Of a DNA stretch of 64,000 bases, positions 1 to 8,424 are shown in pieces. The notes under the pieces are model-generated. The model saw only the letters and a program-made list of their open reading frames with translations, was not told the origin of the DNA and made no database searches. The position numbers and the translations under genes were made by a program. The DNA lies in NCBI RefSeq assembly GCF_008630635.1, contig NZ_CP043869.1, positions 1,984,001 to 2,048,000 on the forward strand, given 5' to 3'. Positions within the stretch are counted from its first letter, which is position 1. Every line of letters starts with the position of its first letter. The DNA comes from Neptunomonas concharum (GTDB lineage Bacteria > Pseudomonadota > Gammaproteobacteria > Pseudomonadales > Balneatricaceae).

Positions 1-700
1 CCCATACACCGTTTAGAGCCTGAAGGCGCTCTTTCCAAGTAAACTTTTCACCACAAGGGCCCGCTTCAGGATTGCGCCATACAACCCAACGAACCGCAGC
101 TAAGTAAAGCAGAATACCCAGAAAGCCTGGAATAAAACCTGCCGCAAACAGTTCTCGAATACTGGTTTCCGTTAACAAACCATAAATAACCAAGATAACA
201 CTAGGCGGAATCAAAATACCCAGAGTACCACCAGCGGCGATAGAAGCTGTCGCTAAAGAATCAGCGTAACCGTACTTACGCATCGGCGGCATAGCTACCT
301 TCGCCATCGTCGCAGAAGTAGCTAAGCTCGATCCGCAAATAGCAGAGAAACCACCACAAGCAACGACAGTCGCCATAGACAGACCACCTTTACGGTGCCC
401 TAAAAAAGCATAAGACGCTCGGTATAGTTCTTGCGATAATCCGGATTTCGTTACCAGATTACCCATTAAAATAAATAAAGGAATGACTGACAGGCTATAT
501 TCCTGAGCCGTATCCACAATTCGTTTCGACGCCATACTAAGCGACGAATTCCAATTAAAGTCAGCGATGTTATCGAAGGTCAGCCCTTGAACTGCCGCAA
601 AACCAAAGAAGCCTACAATACCCATTGAAAAGGCAATGGGTATCCTCACAACAACAATCAGTAACAGTAGAATGGCAAAACCGATTAACGCAGTTGTCAT
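1..700 (-). CDS. dctM: TRAP transporter large permease, DctM-type (3' end outside window)
   Basis: Integral-membrane subunit of a TRAP carboxylate uptake system that moves substrate delivered by the periplasmic binding protein, driven by a sodium gradient. 233 residues are visible, beginning MTTALIGFAILLLL at 700 and running off the left edge. The family signatures ILMGNLV and FSAICGSSLATSATM are present, as is the GGTLGILIPPS segment typical of DctM. It follows dctQ by 40 bases in the order dctP-dctQ-dctM on the minus strand. The substrate cannot be read from this part. Confidence 0.93.
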   Translation of the reverse strand, partial: MTTALIGFAILLLLIVVVRIPIAFSMGIVGFFGFAAVQGLTFDNIADFNWNSSLSMASKRIVDTAQEYSLSVIPLFILMGNLVTKSGLSQELYRASYAFLGHRKGGLSMATVVACGGFSAICGSSLATSATMAKVAMPPMRKYGYADSLATASIAAGGTLGILIPPSVILVIYGLLTETSIRELFAAGFIPGFLGILLYLAAVRWVVWRNPEAGPCGEKFTWKERLQALNGVW

Positions 701-740
701 ACTGTGATACCTATAATATTAATAAAGACAAGACGCGGAA

Positions 741-1256
741 TTAATCGCGATTCTGAATAATCTGATGGTAAATACCGTAGGTAATCATCAAAGCAGCCGT
801 AGCCCAACTCATCACAGCGATATACTGAACAATGTAACCCACCGGAATTTCCAGCAACTCAGTAATTTCATCCCGACGCAGTGAGCGCTCAGCTAATTCA
901 AAAATTCGAACGCCTAAAAAGTACATAGCAGACGACATCAAAAACGCTGATAACAGCCCAAGTACTTTCAATGCAACGCTGCCCCACATTTTGTCTAAAA
1001 TATCGACAACAACATGCCCGCCACGCCAAGTAATTACAGGCATCTCAGCAAAGACCAATATTGCAATACCGATCTCTGTTAACTCGGTTGTACCATCTAC
1101 AGAATTACCGAAGAAATAACGACCTACCACATCCGCGCAGGTCAGGAACATCAATAAGAACAACGTAACGGCAGCCACCAATTCCAGAGCAAAGGCCAGC
1201 CAACGGACTGGCCCTTTCTCTTCATAGTGCGCTGTTAACCAGGCACTAAATGCCAT
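741..1256 (-). CDS. dctQ: TRAP transporter small permease, DctQ-type
   Basis: Small membrane subunit of the TRAP transporter, normally with four transmembrane helices that bridge to the large permease. The 171-residue protein has hydrophobic segments at about 20-42, 58-75, 93-115 and 135-155, and the CADVVGRYFFGNSVDGTTELTE stretch is typical of DctQ. An AAGGAG ribosome-binding site lies just upstream of the ATG at 1256. It starts 11 bases after the dctP stop, so the two are probably co-transcribed. Confidence 0.92.
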   Translation of the reverse strand: MAFSAWLTAHYEEKGPVRWLAFALELVAAVTLFLLMFLTCADVVGRYFFGNSVDGTTELTEIGIAILVFAEMPVITWRGGHVVVDILDKMWGSVALKVLGLLSAFLMSSAMYFLGVRIFELAERSLRRDEITELLEIPVGYIVQYIAVMSWATAALMITYGIYHQIIQNRD

Positions 1257-1267
1257 AGTAAAACTCC

Positions 1268-2293
1268 TTACTTACCGTAGCTACGTGCGATTTCACGTAA
1301 CTCTTCAAGGGCTGCTTTCGCATCCACTTTACGGTCAGCCACATGTGCAACCCATTCATTATCCATGCCTTTTACTAGATCACGGAATTCCTGAGCCATT
1401 GCGCCATCTTCTGCTACCTGGTTTACAGAAACACCATCCGCCAGAGCGGCTTCTAAGCCCTCTTTATCTGCAGCATCCCATGCAGCACCCGCCATTGCAG
1501 ATAGTTTTTCACCCGAAACAGAACGGATTGCCTCGCGATCTTTTTCGCTTAATCCATCCATGAAATCAGGACTGATGAACATGGCAAAGCTTCCTAAGTA
1601 CATACCACCTGGCAACGCGACAACGTGCTTAGCTACTTCCTTCAAACGAAGAGATTTCTGCTCACCCATTGGGATAAAGACGCCATCGATCACACCCTGT
1701 TGCATCATTTCGTATACTTTAGGTGCCGGTGCGCCAACAGCTGTCACATCCATACGCTTACCTAGCTCACCCTGAACACCACCGCCTAAACGAATCTTCT
1801 TGGACTTAAGGTCAGCCAAGCTGTTAATTGGGTTTGCCATATGGATCTGGCCCGGGCCATGGGTAAATAGTGCTAACACTTCAAGGCCATCATGTTCTTG
1901 CGCCTTGGCAAAATATTTATTGTGGACACGCCAATGAGCAACGGAAGCCGCCTCTGCGCTTGCTCCCATCAGTGGCTGCTCAACCCCCTGGGTCAACTTA
2001 AAGCGACCAGGAACATAGCCGTGGTAGCTGAAGCTTGCATCTACCGCACCATCCTCAACCAACTCAAACATCGTCTTGGGATGGCCCAAGCCATACTCCA
2101 TTTCAACTTTGACACGGCCTTCGGTAGCTTCTTCAACCCATTTAGCCCATGTAGGCCAAACTACAGCGTTTTGAGCATGCGTAGGAGGTAACCAGCTACC
2201 AACACGCAAAACGGTTTCGGCCATAACTGAAGTAGAAAGCGACATGCCTAGTGTCACAGCACCCGCAACTTTCAGGAAGTTTCTTCTTATCAT
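1268..2293 (-). CDS. dctP: TRAP transporter substrate-binding protein, DctP-type, with Tat-like signal
   Basis: Periplasmic solute receptor of the TRAP system, 341 residues from the chosen start. The frame is open 10 codons further up, but ATG 2293 is preceded by an AGGAGAG site about 8 bases away and begins the signal peptide directly. That signal reads MIRRNFLKVAGAVTLGMS, a twin-arginine RRNFLK motif followed by a hydrophobic stretch ending near VMAE, so export may use the Tat route. The mature part has the family pattern (LRVGSWLPPTHAQN, LKSKKIRLGGGVQGE, QQGVIDGVFIP). First gene of the operon. Substrate unknown; the PaaX-type regulator next door hints at an aromatic or other organic acid, which is only inference. 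Confidence 0.93.
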   Translation of the reverse strand: MIRRNFLKVAGAVTLGMSLSTSVMAETVLRVGSWLPPTHAQNAVVWPTWAKWVEEATEGRVKVEMEYGLGHPKTMFELVEDGAVDASFSYHGYVPGRFKLTQGVEQPLMGASAEAASVAHWRVHNKYFAKAQEHDGLEVLALFTHGPGQIHMANPINSLADLKSKKIRLGGGVQGELGKRMDVTAVGAPAPKVYEMMQQGVIDGVFIPMGEQKSLRLKEVAKHVVALPGGMYLGSFAMFISPDFMDGLSEKDREAIRSVSGEKLSAMAGAAWDAADKEGLEAALADGVSVNQVAEDGAMAQEFRDLVKGMDNEWVAHVADRKVDAKAALEELREIARSYGK

Positions 2294-2777
2294 TGACTTG
2301 CTCTCCTGGCTTTGAGGAATCACTTGTGGTCATACCAAAGTGAAGTTTCTATTGTTATTAGTATCTTCCGGCGCCCCGGCATACAGAGAATCTCTAAAAG
2401 AACTCTACACACCTATATGACTAGAGACAGTTTTTTTGTATCACAAATAACTTATCTCAACACCAAAATATTGATATTTGTCAAAAGATACCCGATTTTC
2501 TATAGGGAATAATCCCATCCTTAAGCAGAAGATTATTTCCTAGATAGAAATTATCTTCTGCTTATTGAGTGCCCTCACCCTCTGTATCTGAATAAACATT
2601 CAAGAAACAATAATGACACAAAATAAAAATACTAAGTTAAATTAGTGTATCATTTGATGCATGTCAACTGCTTAACTACTAGTCCATTCGCCTAACACCT
2701 ACACTTTGTGGTGTTGCCCGTACTCTATGAAGCCCGTAAAATCAGAGACTTAGGCCAAGCACTTTTCAATAGTCCCC
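2294..2777. promoter_or_regulatory. Divergent regulatory region between TRAP operon and paaX-like gene
   Basis: AT-rich gap of about 480 bases with no convincing gene. It holds two copies of the 7-mer TGTATCA (2437-2443 and 2646-2652). The first lies in TTTGTATCACAAA, an inverted repeat TTTGT/ACAAA. The second is half of an imperfect dyad TGTATCA-TT-TGATGCA at 2646-2661. The complementary form TGATACA recurs at 2788-2794 at the start of the regulator and at 3758-3764 before the next gene. These are candidate operators for the regulator. No promoter hexamers were assigned. Confidence 0.5.
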
Positions 2778-3722
2778 GTGGGAAATGTGATACACATACG
2801 AATGAATAGATTAAAATGCATTGACGACCTCGTAGAAGAATTCAAGAACCAACGCCCTATTCGCGGTGGCTCTCTCATTATTACGATTTACGGTGATGCA
2901 ATCGCGCCCCGTGGCGGATCTGTTTGGCTCGGCAGCCTGATTAGCCTATTAGAACCTTTAGGGCTCAACCAACGCCTTGTGCGCACCTCTATATTTCGAC
3001 TCACTAAAGAAGGATGGCTTACCTCAAACCAAGTAGGTCGGCGCAGTTACTACAGCCTGACAGACTCTGGTCGTCGTCGCTTCGAAAGCGCTTTTAAGCG
3101 CATATATGCAGAGCTTTATCCTGAATGGAAAGGCCAGTGGGACATGATCATCACCACGCAGTTGGACAATGAGCTACGTAAAGTATTGAAAAAAGAGCTC
3201 GAATGGCAAGGTTTTGGCAACATAGCACCGGGCATTATGGCGCACCCAATGGCAGACATGGCAGAGATCAACAGCACCCTACAAGAGCTCTGTGTGACTA
3301 ATGAAATTATTCATATGAAGTCCTCACTCCTTGAAAACCAAACCTCAGCGCCCCTAAAGGAGCTGGTGCATGAATGCTGGAACCTAGAAACCTTAAGCCA
3401 GGATTATCAAGTCTTTCTCGACCGTTTTCGTCCCATTCTCAGAACACTGGATGGGCAAACCGACTTAGACCCGGAACAATGCTTCCAGCTACGCACATTA
3501 CTGATCCATCATTATCGACGCCTGCTGCTACGCGACCCTCGGTTACCCGAAAAACTGTTACCTGCTGACTGGGTTGGCACATCAGCTAGAATACTCTGTC
3601 GAAACATTTATCGACAGATCTTCCAGCCAGCAGAACTTTACTTATCAAAAACTCAAGAAACCGCTGACGGACCACTGCCTGACCCTGCACCTCATTTTTT
3701 CAAGCGATTTGGTGGCCTTTAA
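2778..3722 (+). CDS. PaaX-family transcriptional repressor
   Basis: Regulator related to PaaX, the phenylacetyl-CoA-responsive repressor of phenylacetate catabolism. At 314 residues it matches the usual PaaX length. The N-terminal winged-helix region (about 30-110) reads GGSLIITIYGDAIAPRGG ... LVRTSIFRLTKEGWL ... GRRSYYSLTDSGRRRF, characteristic of the family. No paa catabolic genes are in the window; its neighbours are a TRAP operon on one side and a DUF2889 gene on the other. GTG at 2778 has no good ribosome-binding site; ATG 2802 is an alternative, and the dyad ATGTG-ATA-CACAT lies between them, which would suit autoregulation. The true inducer is unknown. Confidence 0.85.
   Translation: MGNVIHIRMNRLKCIDDLVEEFKNQRPIRGGSLIITIYGDAIAPRGGSVWLGSLISLLEPLGLNQRLVRTSIFRLTKEGWLTSNQVGRRSYYSLTDSGRRRFESAFKRIYAELYPEWKGQWDMIITTQLDNELRKVLKKELEWQGFGNIAPGIMAHPMADMAEINSTLQELCVTNEIIHMKSSLLENQTSAPLKELVHECWNLETLSQDYQVFLDRFRPILRTLDGQTDLDPEQCFQLRTLLIHHYRRLLLRDPRLPEKLLPADWVGTSARILCRNIYRQIFQPAELYLSKTQETADGPLPDPAPHFFKRFGGL
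2785..2797. promoter_or_regulatory. Candidate PaaX-type operator at the regulator start
   Basis: The sequence ATGTGATACACAT is an inverted repeat with 5-base arms around ATA. Its TGATACA core is shared with sites at 2437, 2646 and 3758. It lies just upstream of the alternative ATG at 2802, where repressor binding could block transcription or initiation. Inference from motif recurrence only. Confidence 0.4.
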
Positions 3723-3838
3723 TCATCCATTATCACTAAAAAAATGGACATATAATATGATACATTTTTTAGCCCCCAAGGAGCCGTAATGCTATATAAT
3801 TCGCTGCTCATATAAGATAATTCGACGAAAATAATCCT

Positions 3839-4411
3839 ATGCCGTTATCAAAACCAGCCCCAAGAACACAACAACATACACGGACCGTTGTTTGTAAAGG
3901 TTATCGACGAGATGACGGATTATGGGATATCGAAGGCCATCTGGTTGATGTAAAAGATCACAGCATCACCTCTAAAGAACGTAATCAAGGCGAGATACCT
4001 GCTGGCGAACCTATTCATGATATGGCGCTACGTATCACCATCGACCTAGATTTAAATATCGTAGATGCTGAAGCCACAATGGACTTCACCCCCTTTCAGC
4101 ACTGCAAAGGGATAACTCAAGCCTACAAAAAACTGATTGGAGTGCAGATTAAGCCGGGATTTACCAAAGTAACAAAGACCCTATTTAGTGGAGAAAACGG
4201 CTGCACACACCTGTTAGAGCTATTGGGGCCCATAGCTACAGCAGCCTATCAAGCAACTTATCAAGATAGAGAGAAAGAAGAAAACTGGGAACCTGGCAAG
4301 CCACTTCCACCTGTTATGAACACCTGCCACACATGGAACCAGAGAAGCCCAGTCGTACAAAAACACTGGCCACACTTTGCACTCTTTGATTCTGACAACA
4401 CTAAGGCTTAA
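3839..4411 (+). CDS. DUF2889 family protein
   Basis: 190-residue soluble protein resembling DUF2889, a family of unknown function often found in clusters for degradation of aromatic or alicyclic compounds. Recognisable stretches are RDDGLWDIEGHLVDVKDH, IHDMALRITIDLDLNIVDAEATMD and FSGENGCTHLLELLGPIATAAYQ. It lies 116 bases after the PaaX-like gene on the same strand, with a TGATACA motif 75 bases ahead of its ATG, so it may belong to the same regulon. Its end overlaps the convergent gene by 4 bases. Confidence 0.8.
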   Translation: MPLSKPAPRTQQHTRTVVCKGYRRDDGLWDIEGHLVDVKDHSITSKERNQGEIPAGEPIHDMALRITIDLDLNIVDAEATMDFTPFQHCKGITQAYKKLIGVQIKPGFTKVTKTLFSGENGCTHLLELLGPIATAAYQATYQDREKEENWEPGKPLPPVMNTCHTWNQRSPVVQKHWPHFALFDSDNTKA

Positions 4412-4758
4412 CGCCCCCAATACTGATCTATAAGGGTAGATAATTGGTCTGCAATAAAACCCTCGAAGTGACCAATCTCCTCATTAAACAGCGCCAGAAA
4501 CTTTCCCGCTTGGTCGCTGTTAATCATTTTACCCATCACGCCATACTGAACTTCAGGCACACGTTTATCAGTACGTGGCACGACTTCCCAATGAACAAAA
4601 CCTAAATCTAACGCCATCAGTTGTTTTTGTGCAAACGTACAAAACTTTTCTATATGGTTTCCGCCATCCGGCCCAAGACAACCTGCTTCCACGTTGCAGA
4701 TAACACGTAATTTTTGGTGATTTTGCAAGCAAGCCCCTCCCTTACCCGTCAATTCCAT
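4408..4758 (-). CDS. Conserved-looking hypothetical protein
   Basis: 116-residue soluble protein that I do not recognise. It contains three cysteines in its first half (CLQN, ICNVEAGC) and a KFCTFAQKQ stretch, ending in an acidic helix-rich region. No signal peptide or membrane segment is visible. It is convergent with the DUF2889 gene, sharing 4 bases at the stops, and lies 55 bases downstream of the cupin gene on the same strand. Confidence 0.6.
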   Translation of the reverse strand: MELTGKGGACLQNHQKLRVICNVEAGCLGPDGGNHIEKFCTFAQKQLMALDLGFVHWEVVPRTDKRVPEVQYGVMGKMINSDQAGKFLALFNEEIGHFEGFIADQLSTLIDQYWGR

Positions 4759-4813
4759 ATTTTTTAAAGTATCAGTATAGGACAGATATCGACATTTGTA
4801 GCCAGAGCTTGAA

Positions 4814-5380
4814 CTAATTTCCTTTTAAAAACTGTAAGATAGCGTTCTCTTGCTCAAACAGGCTAAGGTTCTTAACAACATCATAAGGCTGTTCCGTCAA
4901 CGAAGAAGGCTCCCACTCACTACGCTCATTCTCAAAAAAGTTACCGCCATACACATGAATTGCCGCAGTAAATGCGGAGGTAGGATTTGTTACCGAATGA
5001 ATAATGTTTGCCCCCAGCGGCTGCACCTCAGTAGAGCCAATCGTTTTAGCACCTGCCGCCTCAATCCGGTTTGGCTCATCTTTGAGTCGACGCCACAAGA
5101 TATTATCTTCGCGACCGCAATACACCCCAATGGACGCCCACATATTGTGGTTATGAGGTAATAATGTCATTTTAGGCGCCCACACCACATTGACGATCGT
5201 TAACTTGTCCGATACATAGAGCTTTTCGATCTGAGCCTTCTCTGGCCAACCTATTTCAGCATAGATCGAATCCGGATCGGCCACAGCCTCCGTTAGTAGG
5301 GCTGTGATTTGCTTATGCGCATCGGCATCATTAATGACTGCTAGACAAGAAGAGATAAAAGATTCAAGCTTAAACGCCAT
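4814..5380 (-). CDS. Cupin protein of the cysteine-dioxygenase-like group
   Basis: 188-residue protein with a double-stranded beta-helix fold pattern, related to predicted metal-dependent enzymes (COG5553-like) and distantly to cysteine dioxygenases. Probable metal ligands are visible: LLPHNHNMWASIGVY for the first cupin motif, and IIHSV and AIHVYGG for the second. The function is not settled. A thiol or small organic substrate is possible. It is monocistronic or leads into the small hypothetical gene after it. Confidence 0.75.
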   Translation of the reverse strand: MAFKLESFISSCLAVINDADAHKQITALLTEAVADPDSIYAEIGWPEKAQIEKLYVSDKLTIVNVVWAPKMTLLPHNHNMWASIGVYCGREDNILWRRLKDEPNRIEAAGAKTIGSTEVQPLGANIIHSVTNPTSAFTAAIHVYGGNFFENERSEWEPSSLTEQPYDVVKNLSLFEQENAILQFLKGN

Positions 5381-5498
5381 AAATACATATCCTTAGTTCA
5401 ATTTTCCTAAGGTTAACACCAAGCCCTCATTGGTGAATATACACCGAACATATAAGATATGAGGAAGCCCGTAGGAACAGGCAACAGACTGCATATCT

Positions 5499-6296
5499 TT
5501 ATCGTAATAGCCGGTAGCCGAAGAATTTGAGTAGTTCTCTATTAGAACTCAACTGCTCGCTAATATATTCTACTTCCTCACTAGATAGCTTCAAGATTTG
5601 CCGTTCATTTTGATTGGATATAGGTTGAAGCTTATAATCTTTTACTCTTACATTAGCGTCAGGGTTAATAGAATCAGAAATTTCCTTTGGTATTTTCAAC
5701 ATATCAATTATAGCTGACGGCTGCCGGCAAAATGATTCATACGTTAAAAGGGGAATATTGCGGCTTAAGACTAGTTCTTGAATTTTATTACTTCTCATTA
5801 CCCAAGCTTTTACCAACCCACTTAATACACCTTTCCTCTCGTGTAAACTCAAATTATCTGCATCATGATGACGGTATAGAATACTTGCGCAATTCGCGTA
5901 TGGGTCACGATTGTTAGCGATAAAAGAACAATCACGGAACTGAGATGAAAGCTTGTCAAGCCTCATCATATTTGGCGGGCTTTTCTCTATAACCACATCA
6001 ATATTTTGAGTTAACCGCTTGACCTGCTGATACACATTTAACCACGTTGCTTTTATAGACAAATAGTTTACCTCCTTTTTAGGATCCCACCTATCTGCCT
6101 CACACAACCCTGGAATAAGCCACTGCCCCTCCCCTCTCGACTGAAGAATCATTGTTCTATGACTTGTATTTAACAGCTCGGCTAACGCTGTTGAACCAGA
6201 GTAAGGGGGAGTAATAATAAATAAAAAATGAGGTTGATCATTTTCATCAAATTTTGGCAAAGGCCATCGGTCCTGGCTTCCTTGTAAAAAGCTCAT
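5499..6296 (-). CDS. Sulfotransferase-family protein
   Basis: 265-residue P-loop protein of the PAPS-dependent sulfotransferase family, which moves sulfate from PAPS to a hydroxyl or amine. The 5'-phosphosulfate loop reads FIITPPYSGSTALAELL near residue 27 and the 3'-phosphate-binding region reads CSFIANNRDPYANCAS near residue 125. The acceptor is unknown. The gene is AT-rich and opens an accessory patch of genes all on the minus strand up to tRNA-Arg, consistent with surface polysaccharide or other strain-variable functions. Confidence 0.8.
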   Translation of the reverse strand: MSFLQGSQDRWPLPKFDENDQPHFLFIITPPYSGSTALAELLNTSHRTMILQSRGEGQWLIPGLCEADRWDPKKEVNYLSIKATWLNVYQQVKRLTQNIDVVIEKSPPNMMRLDKLSSQFRDCSFIANNRDPYANCASILYRHHDADNLSLHERKGVLSGLVKAWVMRSNKIQELVLSRNIPLLTYESFCRQPSAIIDMLKIPKEISDSINPDANVRVKDYKLQPISNQNERQILKLSSEEVEYISEQLSSNRELLKFFGYRLLR

Positions 6297-6386
6297 CGCT
6301 ACCCTATTTGAGTTAGTTATGGTTTGGCTATGTGAACGAACGCTACTATAACCTATTTACCTAAAAGGGCTAATACAAGTTAGCTT

Positions 6387-7058
6387 CTATAGTTGCACGT
6401 CCAACTGATCACGTTTCAAGTTAAATGCTATAGCATTGTAGTGAAGCCATCTTTGATCAAAGTTCCACAACTGCAAAAACTCGTCATAAGTCTGTGTTAC
6501 CTTCTTACTTGAATCAGCGTCATTTAGGTACACAATTTTTTTACGTTCATCGTATCCAGTGACTATACGGTAATGACCTCTTGATTTAGGTAATCTCCAG
6601 TATTGATGCACAATAACTGGTACACCGTCCGAAACATATTGCTTTACCCTCTGGAACATCTCGTTTCGTTTAACCACCTTCTGCCTTTTACTTAGCGGCT
6701 CGCGCTCCAACATTATGTTTTTTGTTTCACCAAACCTTTTAAGAAACTCACGCATATTAATTGTCCCAGTACCCGGATACTTACTCCAATCAATAGGGGT
6801 TTTAAAAATACCAGAATTTTTATATCTTTTGGAGTTAGGAAATTGTACCAACATCGACTTCGCTATATCATACTGATCATACTTACTAACCCCCCAGTAT
6901 CTAAATAGCATCTCTATCGTAGCCGGACCACAAAGCGATTTACCTTGTTTCACCACTGGCACATCTAGTTGCACCTTATTCTTAATTTCTGCCTCAGTAA
7001 TTGGACTAAAAAAAGCCAACAACAATATAAAAAGCCTGCCCACACTGCCTCCATTCAC
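6387..7058 (-). CDS. Secreted C39-like papain-fold peptidase
   Basis: 223-residue exported protein. An N-terminal signal peptide (LFILLLAFFSPITEAE) precedes a peptidase C39-like domain. The probable catalytic Cys is in GKSLCGPATIEML, the His in SRGHYRIVTGYD, and the Asp in VYLNDADSS. Family members cleave or bind peptides; free-standing exported forms are less understood than those fused to ABC transporters. No transporter or double-glycine precursor was recognised nearby, although the next gene encodes a small secreted protein. Active site seen; activity inferred. Confidence 0.75.
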   Translation of the reverse strand: MNGGSVGRLFILLLAFFSPITEAEIKNKVQLDVPVVKQGKSLCGPATIEMLFRYWGVSKYDQYDIAKSMLVQFPNSKRYKNSGIFKTPIDWSKYPGTGTINMREFLKRFGETKNIMLEREPLSKRQKVVKRNEMFQRVKQYVSDGVPVIVHQYWRLPKSRGHYRIVTGYDERKKIVYLNDADSSKKVTQTYDEFLQLWNFDQRWLHYNAIAFNLKRDQLDVQL

Positions 7059-7147
7059 TAAAATATAAATTTTAAAATAAATTAGAAATTATAAAAAATC
7101 CCACTTATCTCAAAAACAACTCAACCCAATATCAAAACTAATATATA

Positions 7148-7531
7148 TTATTTTTGTAACTCAGCTTTAATCTTACTAGTAATATTACGAATACTTTCTG
7201 CATTTTCTTGAATCAAAACCAACTGTTTTAAGCCACGTTTCACCCTATTTTTGGTAGCCCCATCTGACTTTGAATATTCTTTAAATGCCGAAGTAGCCGC
7301 CTCCGTTTCTACCTTAAAAGATTGAAGACCAGTCGTTGAGAATTTTTTATATTTTTCACACACCTCACCTTCCCAACCATTAGTTTTATTAGTCTTCACC
7401 TCTATTAAGCAATCTATAGCAAGCTCTCTGTAATCTTGAGAAAGCCTTGCTAAATCTCTCAAATCACTTACTTCATCTGCAAACGACACAGAGCAGCACA
7501 TGAAAAGATACATAGCCATTAATAATTTCAT
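7148..7531 (-). CDS. Small exported protein of unknown function
   Basis: 127 residues with a clear signal peptide MKLLMAMYLFMCCSVSFA followed by DEV. The mature part is mainly helical and charged, with two cysteines (DCLIEVK, EVCEKYKK) that could form a disulfide. Not recognised. It lies 89 bases upstream of the C39-like gene on the same strand, so the two may be expressed together. Confidence 0.6.
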   Translation of the reverse strand: MKLLMAMYLFMCCSVSFADEVSDLRDLARLSQDYRELAIDCLIEVKTNKTNGWEGEVCEKYKKFSTTGLQSFKVETEAATSAFKEYSKSDGATKNRVKRGLKQLVLIQENAESIRNITSKIKAELQK

Positions 7532-7718
7532 CCCTTTCCTCTCCTTTTAAGTTTCAAAAAATAATGTCTTTTTATCCGTCATATAAAATAACATCCTCTA
7601 TATGATGTCATGATTATTCCATACTTCACCTGGATTAAAGTTATGCGCGCAACTTGACCATTGAGACCAGATACAATGCTGCATTCGTAAGTAAGCGTTA
7701 TTATCAATGCACCTTTAT

Positions 7719-8075
7719 CTAAAACCTTGGATAATTATTAACAAAAACCTCGGTCAATTTACGAAAAAAATAAACGTCACTTACATTATTAAATGAAAGA
7801 TAAGATCTTTCATTGACATAACTAATTACTTTATTAGCATTGACCACATATGTAACCACGACAAGATCATGAAGCGATTGCCTAGGGATTCGGTTAAATA
7901 TGTATAAATAGATTATAGATATCGCCCAAGCAAGAACAATTAGAGGGAGAAAAGATAGGAAAAAGGTCAACCCCAACAAGAAACCAACAAGGCCGAGAAG
8001 CAACGAATCAACAACAAGTGCCCCTATTCTTCTCCAAAAACTAGCAATCCAGTTTTGTTGTATCCCTTCAGACAT
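7719..8075 (-). CDS. RDD-family membrane protein, internally shortened
   Basis: 118 residues. The start has the RDD signature FWRRIGALVVDSLLLGLVGFLLG, and the RQSLHDLVVVTYVVNA motif that normally closes the domain follows after only one further hydrophobic stretch (LPLIVLAWAISIIYLYIFNR). Normal RDD proteins have a middle segment of roughly 70-80 residues containing the TxGK region; that piece is missing here without a frame break. I infer an in-frame deletion that probably leaves a non-functional or altered protein. Confidence 0.65.
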   Translation of the reverse strand: MSEGIQQNWIASFWRRIGALVVDSLLLGLVGFLLGLTFFLSFLPLIVLAWAISIIYLYIFNRIPRQSLHDLVVVTYVVNANKVISYVNERSYLSFNNVSDVYFFRKLTEVFVNNYPRF

Positions 8076-8424
8076 TAGCTAATTTAACTCCTAGAGTGCT
8101 AAAGCAGTCCCTTTATGCACACACACAATACCCTTCCTTGCTTGTAAGTCAGGAAGCAGTACAACTCGTTACTTTTTAAAAGCTTGTCGGAAGGAATCTT
8201 GAGGAGGCGTCCTTGTTAATACCCATGCACAATATTGCCCTAACCTGCGCGTTTTCTTCCTTGAAGCTTTTTACTATCGCTGATTCTAGACCTGTTTTAC
8301 CAATTGTCCAGTACAAAAGCGTGATGCTGGTAAGACACCCAAACCATGTTTCACCCTCAATTAAAGGGCACTGTTGATTCAATAGTGCTAAATCGTATCT
8401 GGCTATAGAGCCTTCAATTGTAGC
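8076..8424. other. Gap without a supported gene
   Basis: 349 bases between the shortened RDD gene and the large secreted protein gene. A 68-codon open frame on the minus strand (8176-8382) has no ribosome-binding site and no recognised similarity, so it is not called. No repeat, RNA gene or clear terminator was seen. The stretch may be decayed coding sequence, in keeping with the degenerate neighbours. Confidence 0.4.

Noticed and set aside
4850-5161. Plus-strand frame opposite the cupin gene
   Set aside because: No domain similarity, while the minus strand has clear cupin motifs.
7600-7715. attC-like look of the gap before the RDD gene
   Set aside because: A TAACGC motif is present but there is no matching core and no convincing hairpin.
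8176-8382. 68-residue open frame on the minus strand
   Set aside because: No ribosome-binding site, no recognisable domain and surrounded by decayed sequence.
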